A stretch of 64,000 bases of DNA, from NCBI RefSeq assembly GCF_021347895.1, contig NC_067132.1:13074995-13138994 (forward strand). Reading direction: 5' to 3'. This DNA is from Acanthochromis polyacanthus (lineage: Eukaryota > Chordata > Actinopteri > Pomacentridae). This document shows, one piece after another, positions 12,840 through 25,333 of this stretch; positions within the stretch are counted from its first letter, which is position 1; each line of letters begins with the position of its first letter. Below the pieces are notes generated by a model that had not been told where the DNA came from, made no database searches, and saw nothing but the letters and a program-made list of their open reading frames with translations. The position numbers and the translations under genes are program-made.

Positions 12840-13860
12840 ATGTAATGGGCAAAACTATTTATATCCCTTGAAACTGTAATCAAATTTTGACAAACCGCAT
12901 TGCAAATGGTTCTAGTCATTTCAAGAGCATTCTAATACATTCTGTTGCTAGTCAAGACGAAAATCAAAGAGCTTCATGAGCTTGCTGTTCAGCTTCACTA
13001 CTAAGAAAGAACATTGTTGCAGCTCATAAGATGGTAAAACATTCTAAGACACATTCAAGTGCAAAGCATCATCAAAAAGTACAAGGAGTTCCACACGGTG
13101 AAAAATTTGGGTTGTAAGGTTGTAACAGGAAGCCAAAATGACCCCTGCACTGGCCAGAGTGGTAGCGTGACAAACCAAGAAGATCCAAGAATCAAAACTA
13201 AGACCATCATGATGAATTTCAGTACTAACATTTAAAGGACACCACATACGGCTGGTCTTCATGGATGCTGAGCAAAGCGGACTCCACATCTTCAAGACAA
13301 GCACACAGAGCTCACCTGGACCAAGAAGGAAGATATTGGTCTTCAGTTCTGTGGTCGGATTAGACAAAAATGTAGTTGTTTGGACATGGGGAATGGTTTT
13401 TGTTTGGGCAAAACAAAGGAGAAGCATTCAATCCCAAGAACACCATCTCCACAGTCAAATGGTGGGATGAATGTAATACTCTGTGGTGTTTTTCTGCTAA
13501 AAGCTCTAGCAACCTCATTAAAGTAATTTGCATGATGAGAAAGAGGCCGACAATGAGATTCTTTAAAACACTGTACAGTTTGTATAAAAAGTTGGCCTTG
13601 GGCGACATTTGAGCCTCCAACAAGACAACAACCTGAAACATACACTCAGATTGGTCACAAAATAGTAAACAGTAAACAATATGAACATTTTGGAGGGATC
13701 CAGTCTGAGTCCAGACCTGAATCCCATAAATAATCTGTGGAGGGAACTGAAGACCAGCTCCATTCCAAGGAAACTTACCAACCTCAAACTACTGGAGATT
13801 AGCTGTTAACATGTGAACTTCAGGTGCAGTTAATAAAAGGAGAAATCATCGTTTATGTAC
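12840..13860 (+). mobile_element. Decayed Tc1-like transposon (transposase remnant)
   Basis: Plus-strand fragments in several frames follow the order of a Tc1 transposase. A region near 13,240-13,330 reads LHGC-AKRTPHLQDKHTELTW, a weak HVLWSDE-like part lies near 13,370-13,410, an NGGMNVILCGVF stretch (family: GGGSVMVWGCF-like) lies near 13,460-13,490, and near 13,700-13,750 there is a block corresponding to the SPDLNPIENLWRELK region, here with stops. Frameshifts and stops make it non-functional. Ends were not resolved. Confidence 0.6.
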
Positions 13861-15848
13861 TATATATTTATAACAGAATATAGTTACTACGCTTTGTTGC
13901 TGATTCAGCTAACTGGCTGTAGTCAGCACTTTTGTTATGAAAAGTGACATTATGAAACATAATTACCACTAGGAAAAATATCATCATGAAATAAAAGCAC
14001 ATTTGAACTCGAGTTAGATGAAGATGACTAAATAAATACCTAAATTTTACAAAGTTTATTCAGATGAATTTCACATTGCCAACTTTGGAGCTTCATGAAA
14101 TGATTGTTGTGTATATATTTTACTGAAGTCACTTTTTCAGTCTACACTGACTGGAAAAGCCTTTGACTGTCTCATCTCACAGCAGTCATAGAAGCTGCAG
14201 CTCAAAACGCAATTCAAGCCTGAGAAAACACTTCATGTGATGAACATGTGACTTTTTTTTAAATTAAATCCCTTAAAGTTCTTGAAAGTCACCTACATAA
14301 TCAAGGGAAAGAATGACTTGCAGTTTAAGCATACATTTTCAATAAGGTTCAGCCAGTCGTATCTTTAGAACACAAAGCTTCTCCTGTCTGCTCTCCACTG
14401 ACATGAAGTCTGCCTGAGTGAGGTGAATTTAATCAGATGACTCTCTGTAAATGAAACCTCTCATTATACCCACTCAGAGAAATATGGAGTATTGATATGG
14501 GCAGCATTCGGTTTCTACCCTGAAGTGCTGCTGTAATTAAATTCGCATATGATATCTTTACCATCGGTTGTTGACATGATGTCCACATGGTTCACCATCT
14601 TCCCTCAAAACACATCCACTAATGGTCACACCTCTGCAGCTGTGTGTTACATTGCTGAAAACAACCACCACTGAGTTTAGCTATTGGATTATGTACAGAG
14701 CCAAAAGGTCTACCGATGTTCAAGACGTCAAGAGAAAAATCATTCGGTGATGGAGGCATGTTTCACAAAATCACTCTTTTTCATAAACTTGTAAACTGAA
14801 AGAAATATTCCAGTTTCACAGAAAGATCCAACTTTGCTGGAGCATTTATGGCCTTCTTATTGAGGACATTGCGTCAATGTGTTATTGTCCCCCTGCTGTG
14901 TGTGGGCTTTGTGCTGATTAAACTACTTAACACCTATTTGTCATATCAAAACTGAGACGCTTTGACACACATACTCACAGACGTTTGTATGAGTAAACCT
15001 GAGAGGATGTTAAGTTCTACGTTTCAAACTTTAACACTCCCCCGATCCTTATTTAACTAAATCAGAATTTTAAAGTGGGTCTTGCATAACTGAAAACTCA
15101 CTTTAAACCTGTGTTCAGATGAAGTGGCAGCTGCTGGGGTTGGAAAACTAAGCCATCATAGAAATGCAGTTCCTCAAATGGCCACTTGAGGCTGGTTCCA
15201 AATGCGCGTTAATCCCCGCAGATCCCCATGTTAAAACAACTTTACAGCAGGAATAAACATGTTTATAGCCTGGTACAAAAAACTGTTTTAGTTTTGACAG
15301 TTAATTTCTTAGCTAATGACAACCTTATGAGGGAATTTGAATTCTACTAAGGTTTAAATTTATGCATAATTAAGGTCAAAGCTGCTTTGACTGACAAGTG
15401 GTGCCGTCAGAGGACATAACCCAGAGAGGTTTGCATTTCCTGCCTCAGCTTCACTCACATCCCACATCTTTGTTAATTTTTAGATCAGTTGGGCCAATAG
15501 GAAGAGTTAGGCACTGCTAAGATAGTGGCAGCCACATTGAGCTTCAAAACCACTGGGCACAAAACCTATGGGTGGCGTGATGGAGGATTCATCCATCTTT
15601 TTGTACAGCCAGTTGTTCAGACTGAAAGCAGTTTCCGTTTCCACGCTGTGTGCTAGCTATAGCAGCTCGTGCACCTGTGTGTGTTGTGTGGTTCAGGTCA
15701 GGTTGAGCCATTTTCTCATATTTTTAAATGTATCAGGTAATGCTAATTTCATAAAGCCCTGAGCTCAAATTTCTTGCTCAAGTTGAAACATCCCAAACAT
15801 ATGCAGGTGTGGAGATGCAACCAATCACTTCTTCACTTTATTTTATAT
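13861..15848. other. Intergenic; possible conserved non-coding block near 14,370-14,570
   Basis: No gene recognised. Around 14,400-14,560 the sequence is complex and homeodomain-site-rich (gaatttaatcagatgactc, gctgtaattaaattcgcata). The remainder shows nothing definite. Confidence 0.3.
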
Positions 15849-16257
15849 TAGGGCTGTCACATGATTAAAATTTTTAATCAGATTAAACACAGGGATGGTG
15901 TGGATTAATTTCAATTAATCATTCATTTTTAATCTCTATCTCTACCCCAAGCGCATTTCATTTTGCATCAACAAACAGACTCAAGAAAGAAGGTACTGTA
16001 TGTATGCTGTTTAGCGTCTTTCATTTGGAGTTGCTTGGTTCTGCCACTACCGGATCAGCTGCCCATTTGTGCATTTGTGTGGCGGCATGGATGACGGTAA
16101 GTCTACTCGGACAAACTGCCCGAAATGCATTGGCAGAGATGTTTCAGGGATTTTGAGTCATTCTGTGCTGTATTCAGGTTAATTGCGGTAAAAGTTTTAA
16201 TCAGATTAATCATGATGATAAAATAATCCGCATTAACGTGTTCATTTGACAGACTTC
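15849..16257. mobile_element. hAT-like non-autonomous element (probable)
   Basis: The left end tagggctgtcacatgattaa is followed by repeated TTTTTAATCAGATTAA-type motifs. The right part carries gttttaatcagattaatcat and ends near attaacgtgttcatttgaca, the eroded complement of the left end. This layout is that of a common fish repeat starting TAGGGCTGTCA. No clean target duplication is visible and no coding region remains. Confidence 0.5.
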
Positions 16258-17705
<1,448 letters not shown>

Positions 17706-17869
17706 TATGTACTTGGCCACCCCCAGGGAGGCATAAATCAAAGCAGGAGTCTAAATGTGTCATGCTAAGTGAGGAGAAGACTAATTTCAATCTTCTCAAA
17801 GAAGCTAACCTGCAGCTTTTTCCTCCCTTCCCACTTAAAAACATCTTCAGCAGATGAAAAAACACAAAA

Positions 17870-18030
17870 ATGGTAAAAGCGAAGCTAACAGCCCAAAATA
17901 GGGCTTTTGCTGCTGCCGCTTGGAAGAAAGACTGACATCCGTTTGCAACATGGAGACAAGTGATGTGTCTTGTAATTGAATTCCTGTCAGATTTGCTTAA
18001 TGTGCTGGCTGTCAGCTTGTCAAGGCGTTG
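17870..18030. promoter_or_regulatory. Candidate conserved non-coding element
   Basis: Repeat-free, complex sequence with ttgtaattgaattcctgtca and gatttgcttaatgtgctggc, followed by ctgtcagcttgtcaaggcg. The homeodomain-type cores and lack of coding frames suggest regulatory DNA. This is inference from sequence character only. Confidence 0.28.
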
Positions 18031-18549
18031 TCATCCGCACATCCTCCAAAACTTTCATTATGCCTGTTAGTGTGCCCACACAATTGTGCCCACATGGAGA
18101 AAGACACAGTTCTGCACACATACATATGCACACCCACAAACCATTTTAAATCCTGTCGTTTTCTTTCAGCTGCAGTTCCAACCCCAACCATCCGTCTTCT
18201 GCTACGGTGGTCTTTATTCGAGGCTGTGTTTGACGTTTGCAAGTTACAGTGTCATCCAACTTCCCGGTGATTCACTCCAGGACCACAGATGGAAGCAGCC
18301 CCGGCCGGCTTTGCCTTTTTTGATGCTTTCAGAATTTGCAAACTCCATACCATCCAGACGTTTAAGCGAGCGCTCGCCTTATAAGGTAGAAGAAAGGCTC
18401 TTCAGAGGCGGTGAGGAGTTGGGGAGGGGGGAGCAACAGGTTTTATTTTGTTTGCCGCCATTCTGCCAGTAGCGCCAGTGCCAAGGAAAGAATGGACTGA
18501 CTGCAGTTTGCATCTGCAGGCGCTGGCACTTAGATGTGTGCCAAGCAGG

Positions 18550-19110
18550 AAACAAGAGCGGATTAAAGGGGAGATCCTGAAAAAGAAAAAAAAAAATCAC
18601 GAGGAAAGAAAATAAATCACAAAGCCACACAAATTGATATTTCAGGGCTTGAGAAAGGGGCTTTATCACCTCTTTCTTTCATGTGTGCTGTGATTTTGTA
18701 AAATTGGCCCGCCGTGGTGTTCATTTCTGCTTTGTCTCCCCTCCAAAAGCTTGTGTTCACCCCTGCCAGGGGTATTGGCACAAGAATTAACAGCATGTAT
18801 AAATCAACAATGCTGTACGCCACTTCAGGTGTCAGGAGGAAAATATGGAACTTTATGAGAGCTCTTTTGTGAAGGCACACAATAGCCCCAAACGTGATCA
18901 CACGCTCACGTTGTTAGCGAGGCGAGCATGGATAGCAAGAAAGGAGAGTAATGAGAGGCCTGATGCAGCACTGCAGCCTCTCTGGCCACAGACTGATGGG
19001 CCGGGGAGCTCAATGCATTAGGGAGAGAGGGATGGCCGAGTAGAGCACTACACAACGTAATAGCGGCCGCGCACACACCAGTGGAAATGCATCCCACAAA
19101 CACAAATTAC
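18550..19110. promoter_or_regulatory. Candidate conserved non-coding region
   Basis: A long stretch of balanced, repeat-free sequence, for example ccaggggtattggcacaaga, aacagcatgtataaatcaac and tggaactttatgagagctct, with no exon. Minus-strand frames are open by chance and carry no domain. It resembles clustered conserved non-coding DNA around developmental genes; conservation is untested. Confidence 0.25.
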
Positions 19111-19654
19111 CTGCCAGCATCAATACCAGCTCCTGTACGTCACATTTATGTGAAAGGTTAAACAGAAACAAATGGTTGATTTGGCGCGTCGCTGAAGCAT
19201 GGCAGGGGACAGACTCTATTTCACCAGGGGATCCCAGGACAGAGGTGACCGCAGTCGAAGGGGGCACGGCTCAGTGTGAGTGCTGATTTGAGAACCACAT
19301 AGCAGAAAGAGGGCTTAGCTGTGGCTCGCTTGCAGATGAAATGCGTAGTAAAGTGGTGTTGTTTCTAGATACAGCTTAGTGTGACGCTGCTGCCTTCACT
19401 CTGAGTTTGAGGAGAGGCGCCTCAGTTAACCTCGACGGCTGCTGACAACTCGCAACTTTGCCAGTAGGATTAATAACTTTTCACTCCCCCATATGGCAAG
19501 TATTTCTCTCAAACAGGGAACAATATGCCACTGAAGGCATGAGGGGGAAAGTGATATATTAGGTGCCTAGTTACTGTATATAAATAAATGTTCCGTGGGT
19601 TCCTAAAGGATGGAAACCTAAAATGTTGCTCATTCTGTACCAAATATAACAATA

Positions 19655-20564
19655 CACTGCAAAAACTCTAAATCTTACCAAGTCTATTTGTTTTACTTTT
19701 AGTCAAAAATGTCTCATCCCACTTGATTTAAGATAAATTCACTTAACAAGTGACATTTCAGTAAGATGGAGGGATTTGTTTTAAGACAACGCATCTTAAA
19801 TATCTTGTTAAATCAAACAATTTTGAAATTATTTTGTTTTAACCCTCGTATCATCCTGCGGGTCAAATTGACTCGTTTTCAAGTTTGAAAATGTGGGGAA
19901 AAAAATATTTTCACAATAAAAACTTCCACATTTTCAGAATTTTTGAGGAAATTTTTGATGGAAAAAAAGAAATGTTAAAAAATGTTTAAGGACATTTGGG
20001 GAAACAAAATTCAGAATGTTCTTAAAGAAAATATTAGAAGTTTTACTGGTAAACATGTAATCACTTTAGATATTTTTAGGATTTTTTGGAAGATTTTTAC
20101 TCATTTTTTGAAAATATTTACAATTTTCATTTTTTAATTTATTTTTCACATTTTTATATCTTCCAAAATTAGTTTTTTTAAATAAAAATTTCAGGGAAAT
20201 TTTAAGGAATTTTCTTCTTGAAGATTTTTCAAATTTTAATAATTTGGGGAATTTTTTTTTTTTTTTGCTGAATTCTTGGATTTTTTTCAGACAAGGCAAC
20301 AATATTTTTTTTTGTGCCATTAATGAGGACAACAGGAGGGTAAAGACACCTACACTTGACAATCCTGGTAAAATAAAGCTTAAAATAACTTTTCCCAACT
20401 AATTTTAAGATCTCAGTATTATAAATATATCTTATTTCAAGAAATCGTACCAAGCCATTTTTAGCTTGTTCTATTGGCAGATTTTTTCACTTATTTCAAA
20501 GTAAAAGTTCTTTGAAATAAGTTTTTTTTTTCTTGTTTTGAGAGGGGAATTTTTTCCATTGTGG
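19655..20564 (+). mobile_element. Composite non-autonomous DNA repeat, copy 2
   Basis: Starts cactgcaaaaactctaaatc and ends ttgttttgagaggggaattt/tttccattgtgg, matching copy 1 at 2,823-3,402. The outer element is interrupted by a piggyBac-type MITE (19,839-20,344). To the right of that insertion both copies continue identically in layout (gacacctacacttgacaatc here, gacacctaagcttgacagtc in copy 1), so the insertion predates the duplication. Non-coding. Confidence 0.7.
19839..20344 (+). mobile_element. Nested piggyBac-type MITE
   Basis: The left junction is ttaaccctcgtatcatcctg and the right junction is gacaacaggagggtaaag, close to the TTAA target expected for piggyBac-type elements (one T appears lost on the right). 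The subterminal motif gcgggtcaaattgactcgtt recurs inverted in the copy at 60,583-60,963 (complement cgggtcaaattgacctgttt). The interior is AT-rich and non-coding. Confidence 0.65.
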
Positions 20565-21309
20565 AGTTCTTTTTATTAACAGTTTAACTTACAGCAGAAA
20601 CACTAGAAACAAGATGGAGACAGTCTTTTTTTATACTGTAGATTAAACTGTACATTTACAGTTTTCAAAGTGTTGGCAAGCAGATTTTATCCAAACCGTG
20701 TATGCCTTGATAATAACTGTTTTGAACACCCTGGTGGCTGTTCAAAAGGAGGAATTAAATGCATGCCGATGGCAAGGTGATGACAGATCACGTGTGACCT
20801 TCATGGCCCTACCACATCCTAAGGCCTTTTACTTATTAAACACTGATGCCGTAATATTCACAGCTCCACTGGCATCTTATTAACACGTTTTATTCTTTGA
20901 GAGTCTTTCAGAACTAAGCCAAGAATGTGGGAGGCAAACATGTTTTCAGCACATACTGTCACAAGTGAGTAGACTTGACAGCACTTCTTACAAGTTAAAT
21001 ATACAACTGCTAAGCAGCTTCATGAAGGCCAAACCAATGCTGAGGTCCAGCAGTGGGAATGGATGGAAGCAGCAGCAGAGAAATGGAAATGAATCCCTCG
21101 GGGGGCCGGTGAGAGGATGAGTGTGCTCTGCTGCTGGATCTGCTGTACTTTATCCCTCTCAGACATGAAGCCTCACCCACCTGGAGCTTCTACTAACACA
21201 AATAACACTAAATCTATTACTATGCTGCTGATTCTGAAACTACTACTATCAAATGAAGCTTATTTATATAGTATATTTAAAACAACCAGAGTCACTTTCA
21301 TTTAGAACC

Positions 21310-22262
21310 AAAAAGGTTGTGTACATGAGAACCAACAAAAAATTATCCAACAACAACTCTTATGCTACGGTTATATACAATGCCTGGGGACTGCCTTTAG
21401 CTTTGTGTATGGCACTCATTCGCTGTGGCATCATTTTAGTAAGATTCTGCGATGCAATAGCATTTATTTCTGTCCAGAGATGCATTCATTTTTCACCAAG
21501 ATCTTATATTGATGATGGGAGAGTCAAAACGCAAAGTCTTCTCCAGAATATCCCAAAGATTCTCAATGGGGCTGAGGTCTGGACTCTGTGGAGGTCAATC
21601 CATGTGTGAAAATGAAATCTAAAGCTCCCTGATCCACTTATTCACAATGTGAGCCCCATGAATCCTGGCATCGTCATTGAAGAACTCCATTGCAGGCGAG
21701 ACCTGGTCATTCAGTATATTCAGGTATCAGCTGATCTCATTCTTTGGGAACAGAACGTTGCTGAACCTGACCAACCCCAGATCATAACTCTAACCCCCAC
21801 AGCCTGGTAGGCACTAGACATGATGAGTTCATCACTTCATCTGCCTCTCTTCTTACCCGGATGCCCCCATCACTTTGGAACAGGGTAAATCTGGACTCAT
21901 CAGACCACATTTGTTCCTGGAAGATGATGGTTCTCCACAATCCTTCAGGTCTTAATGATGCATTGGACAGTTCTTAACATTATTTTGGTGTTTTCAGAAA
22001 TCTCCTGGGTTGTTTTCTTTGCTTGATGCAGGCCAATAATTTGACCCTTCTGAAACAGATTAACATCCTTTGACCACAGGATGTGTCTTCCAGCATGGTT
22101 GTTTCAGAAATGAGAAGCTCCTCACTGCTTCAGCTAGAGTAAAATAAGTTGTTGCAGCTGAAACATATTCATCACTGCAGTAATTATCCAATGGAAGGCT
22201 CTTACCTATTTGCTTGGTTAAATCCAAGCGGCAACTTTGTTTTTTTTTTTTTTAAACCAGGC
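21310..22262 (-). mobile_element. Decayed Tc1-like transposon, minus strand
   Basis: The minus strand shows scattered Tc1 transposase pieces: a stretch equal to CGEPSSSRNKCGLMSPDLP near 21,880-21,950, and the HTH region (VNLFQKGQIIGLHQAK) near 22,010-22,060. The 22,240-22,262 end (tttaaaccaggcagtgtata) is the terminal repeat. Stops and shifts are frequent. The gene reads from high to low coordinates, and the left limit is approximate. Confidence 0.6.
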
Positions 22263-22529
22263 AGTGTATAAAATACATTGAATGGCCCTAAGGAGTTGTT
22301 CCCAGCCCGTGTAGTAGTAGATGAGCCCAATCTGTAACCTCATATGTTTTTGTTCCAATTTTCCACTGGACCACAGTGGAGAGATTCTAGAGATTGTCAC
22401 ACTGAGCTGAAGTGAAACAGCTGCACATAAATTAGGTACTAACAAAAGTCTTTTGGTCAGTTTATAAATGCAGGAAGGGCCATTAGTTTCAAAGGTAGGG
22501 ACTCACATGTGCATGTGGGAGGACTGGCC

Positions 22530-22760
22530 AAAAAAAAGTACAACATAGAGGCAAATGTGCGCGCGGTTGCGTAGTGCGTAGCTCGCCCACCACTGCATGG
22601 GCTTGCTTGCTGTGCGCGTAACCATTGATTGACAGCATGACAAAGCTGAAGCTCGAACTTGATTGGTCGGCAGCGACCGGCGCTTTTTGGAATAACATGG
22701 GGGTCTATGAGAGGAAGGCGGAGCTCATGAATAAATTTTCATATCGCGTTATACTAACTT
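22530..22760. other. CpG-containing non-coding block
   Basis: Unlike its AT-rich surroundings, this stretch has many CpG dinucleotides (gtgcgcgcggttgcgtagtg, gattggtcggcagcgaccgg). It may be the body of an unrecognised DNA repeat or a small CpG island. No exon was found. Confidence 0.3.
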
Positions 22761-22849
22761 TATATTATAGTATCGAACTAGACTAACACATTTAAGCTTT
22801 GTTAAAAAATTATACATAAATTGAAAACAAACGGAAACTCCAGACAGCA

Positions 22850-23275
22850 GCTTTAAATGGCTGGGATGTAACACTGTCATTTCCATTAAAAATGAATGTA
22901 TAAAGTCCCAATCTCTCTCTCCACCCACACTTATGCTATTCTCTGCAGCTCGAGCACACCAGCTCACCTAGACTGCAAAACTACTCCATGTTAAGTTGTA
23001 CTGTTGCAGAAATTCAGCAATACATATTCAAACCAGACACCTATTCTGAAAAATAATGACACAGAATGTCTTTCCCTGCATGTTAACAGGATCGTTTTCA
23101 AAAGTTTCTTTTGTATGAAATCCTGAAAGTCTGAATCCATGATTTTAAACTGTCATCAGTACGATGCAGTTTCAAATTGGAAATGCTCAGCCATGGAGAA
23201 GATTCCTTATTTTGCTAATGGCTTCTCTTCCAGCATATAAACAACACCATATGGACATTTTCATGAGGTAAAAAT
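22850..23275. repeat. Unclassified interspersed repeat, copy B
   Basis: Shares the ordered blocks of copy A (8,225-9,080): atggctgggatgtaac, cacaccagctcaccta, atgacacagaatgtc, tgcagtttcaaattggaaat and catatggacattttcatgag. It lacks the 359-bp MITE that interrupts copy A. Class unknown. Confidence 0.5.
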
Positions 23276-23863
23276 ACCAAATGAATAAATAAAAAAATTT
23301 AAAAAAGACAGATTTTCACTCAAGGGGGGTTAAAAGCAATTGTTCTGCAACTCTAAGTAGCCTTAGGTTGGAGAACATGCAGAGAAGTTTTGAAATTCAT
23401 CCAGGTTCACATCTTTGAAAACAAATAAAAGCACCCTAAAATCAACTGATTACTTGACAGGTAGACAATGCAGTGATGCTAGTACTGATATAACAGCTGC
23501 TACTAGGAAGGCTGCCACTACTGTAACTAGAAACAGTTCACAATCCTGAGCTGTCTTTGTTCCCGAATAAAATAAATTTTAATCTCTCAAGCATCAACTA
23601 CTTCTACATTTTCACTGCAACTTCAACATCCTGTCATTTTCACAGCACAAGCACATTTTTTAAATATGCAAGCTTTGCTCACACTCATTCAGAACACTGT
23701 GAGGATTAGTAATAGACAAATAAGACACAAGGCTGACAGGATGAAGCTTTGTTAGAATAGCAGGTCCAAGCTGTGAGAAGGTTGTTTATCCACCATGGCA
23801 GGTCTGATGTGATTGTAGAAGGAAATGCAGAAATGTAGACAGTATTGAAGACTCCTTTTACAG

Positions 23864-24461
23864 TCCTTGTTGATGGAACAAGTCTATTCTTTTCTGAGAG
23901 GATTTGCACAGAACATCATGCTGGTGAGGCTGAAGCTACTCGACAGACAATGGAGGCATTTCAGAGGCATCTGAATGACGCTCCTTCTGTCCTTAAGTTG
24001 ATGTTAAATCAGGACATAGAGCTGGATCACAAGCAGAAATATCAGTAAGTTACCTTCCTTGATTTGATTTATTTGGATCCCCATTAGCTGTGGCAATGCC
24101 AAAGTTATTCTTCCTGGGGTCTTCCTGATTCATTAAAGCAGGATGATCAGCTTCAGTGGTACAGAAGGTGATCAATTTCCTACTAAGACTGAAGGTATTA
24201 CAATAATCAAATCATCTCTGTAGTTAAACTCCTTGCCTCTGCAGATATCGGAACATGTTGACATTTCCAGCGTGTCCTTACTTTCTGCTTTGCATTAAAC
24301 TTTTTTTTCCCCCAACTCAGCTGACTCAGAATGTTGTTATTGACGTCTTTGATGAGTTAATTACGCATTTGCATAAAGGTCACTTCAACAGTGACTCACT
24401 AAAGTGTACAGTAGGGGGTCTACCCCCCGACGCCTTCCTCTACACACCTCTCCTCCTCTAA
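23864..24461 (+). CDS. Candidate exon pair of an unrecognised gene
   Basis: An open block from 23,864 follows ccttttacag and ends at the strong donor context tatca/gtaagt (24,044/24,045). The next block begins after ctctgcag at 24,245, and the reading phase carries across the proposed junction (CA + A = Gln), staying open to a stop at 24,459-24,461. The first block (about 60 residues, with VDGTSLFFSERIC and QRHLNDAPSVLKLML) is hydrophilic and helix-like, unlike chance frames nearby. I do not recognise the protein, and no upstream exon or start was found. It could be a lost or transposon-derived gene, or chance. Confidence 0.25.
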
Positions 24462-24640
24462 CTGCATGCTGGAGTGTATTTCATGTCACCCTAAACAGAT
24501 TGTTCCCTCCATAGGTGTTGAGATTATCCAATGTAGCAGGTGGTTAAAGGTCTTTTCCATGAGTTCATGAGATTGAGTGACGCATGCTGGTAAGTTCATC
24601 AGTTGGAATAAACCAGCAGTGCTTATATAACATAATAATA

Positions 24641-25333
24641 GACCCTCCAGAAAAACGCGATTATGCGATCGCATGAATTCCCGCATTAATCATGCGGGGG
24701 TCAATTATTTCCCGCTTGATTTCACAATTTCCGCATAAAATGAGAAAACTATAACCAATATAAATGGAGTTGTGAGTGAGTTTTTATGTGACGCCCGGCC
24801 TGACGTCATCAGTTCGCGCATTCACACACACACTAGAAGCACAAGCTGATGCAGAGTGCCGCGCCAGTGTTGCCAACTTAGTGACTTTTTCGCTAAATCT
24901 AGCGACTTTCCAAAGCGTCCTAGCGACTTTTTTTGTCAAAAGCCACTAGCCATAAATCTAGCGACTTTTCCGCCATTTTGGAGACTGACAGGAAAACTCA
25001 GATCATTCTGCAGTTACTGTTTTCAACAAGCAGCAGGTGCTGCTGTGAGCTTCTCCCCCTCCCAAAGCACAGGCTGTCAGTCCAGTAACCCCGCAGCAGT
25101 CCCTGTGTATGATTAGAGGACACATCCCTCCACGGCCAGACGGCAGGTGAATCGCGCATATTTGTGCATATTTTACAACTATTTGCATACTTTGCAACTT
25201 TCTGCAATTTCCCTGCATAAAATGGCATAAAAACCCCGCATATTTATTCGCATAATCAAGGATTTTAGCCCGCATAATCAAGGATTTTAGCCCGCATAAT
25301 CAAGGATTTTTGCCCGCGTTTTTCTGGAGGGTC
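24641..25333. mobile_element. Non-autonomous DNA transposon with 20-bp terminal repeats
   Basis: The left end gaccctccagaaaaacgcg and the right end cgcgtttttctggagggtc are perfect reverse complements, flanked by TA on both sides (24,639-24,640 and 25,334-25,335). The 693-bp interior is non-coding. It has at least three TAGCGACTTT-type repeats near 24,900-24,970 and three tandem cgcataatcaaggatttt units near 25,250-25,310. The superfamily is undecided; the TA flanks are compatible with a short-TSD group. Confidence 0.8.

Noticed and set aside
13044..13787. Cluster of minus-strand frames near 13 kb
   Set aside because: Antisense shadows of a decayed Tc1 transposase read on the plus strand.
20066..20453. 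Lys/Phe-rich minus-strand frames
   Set aside because: Arise from the AT-rich interior of the nested MITE.
24998..25281. Minus-strand frames of 76-92 codons
   Set aside because: Inside the non-autonomous element at 24,641-25,333; no domain recognised.
25250..25312. Three tandem near-identical units resembling a CRISPR array
   Set aside because: No spacers of constant length, and they lie inside a eukaryotic DNA transposon.
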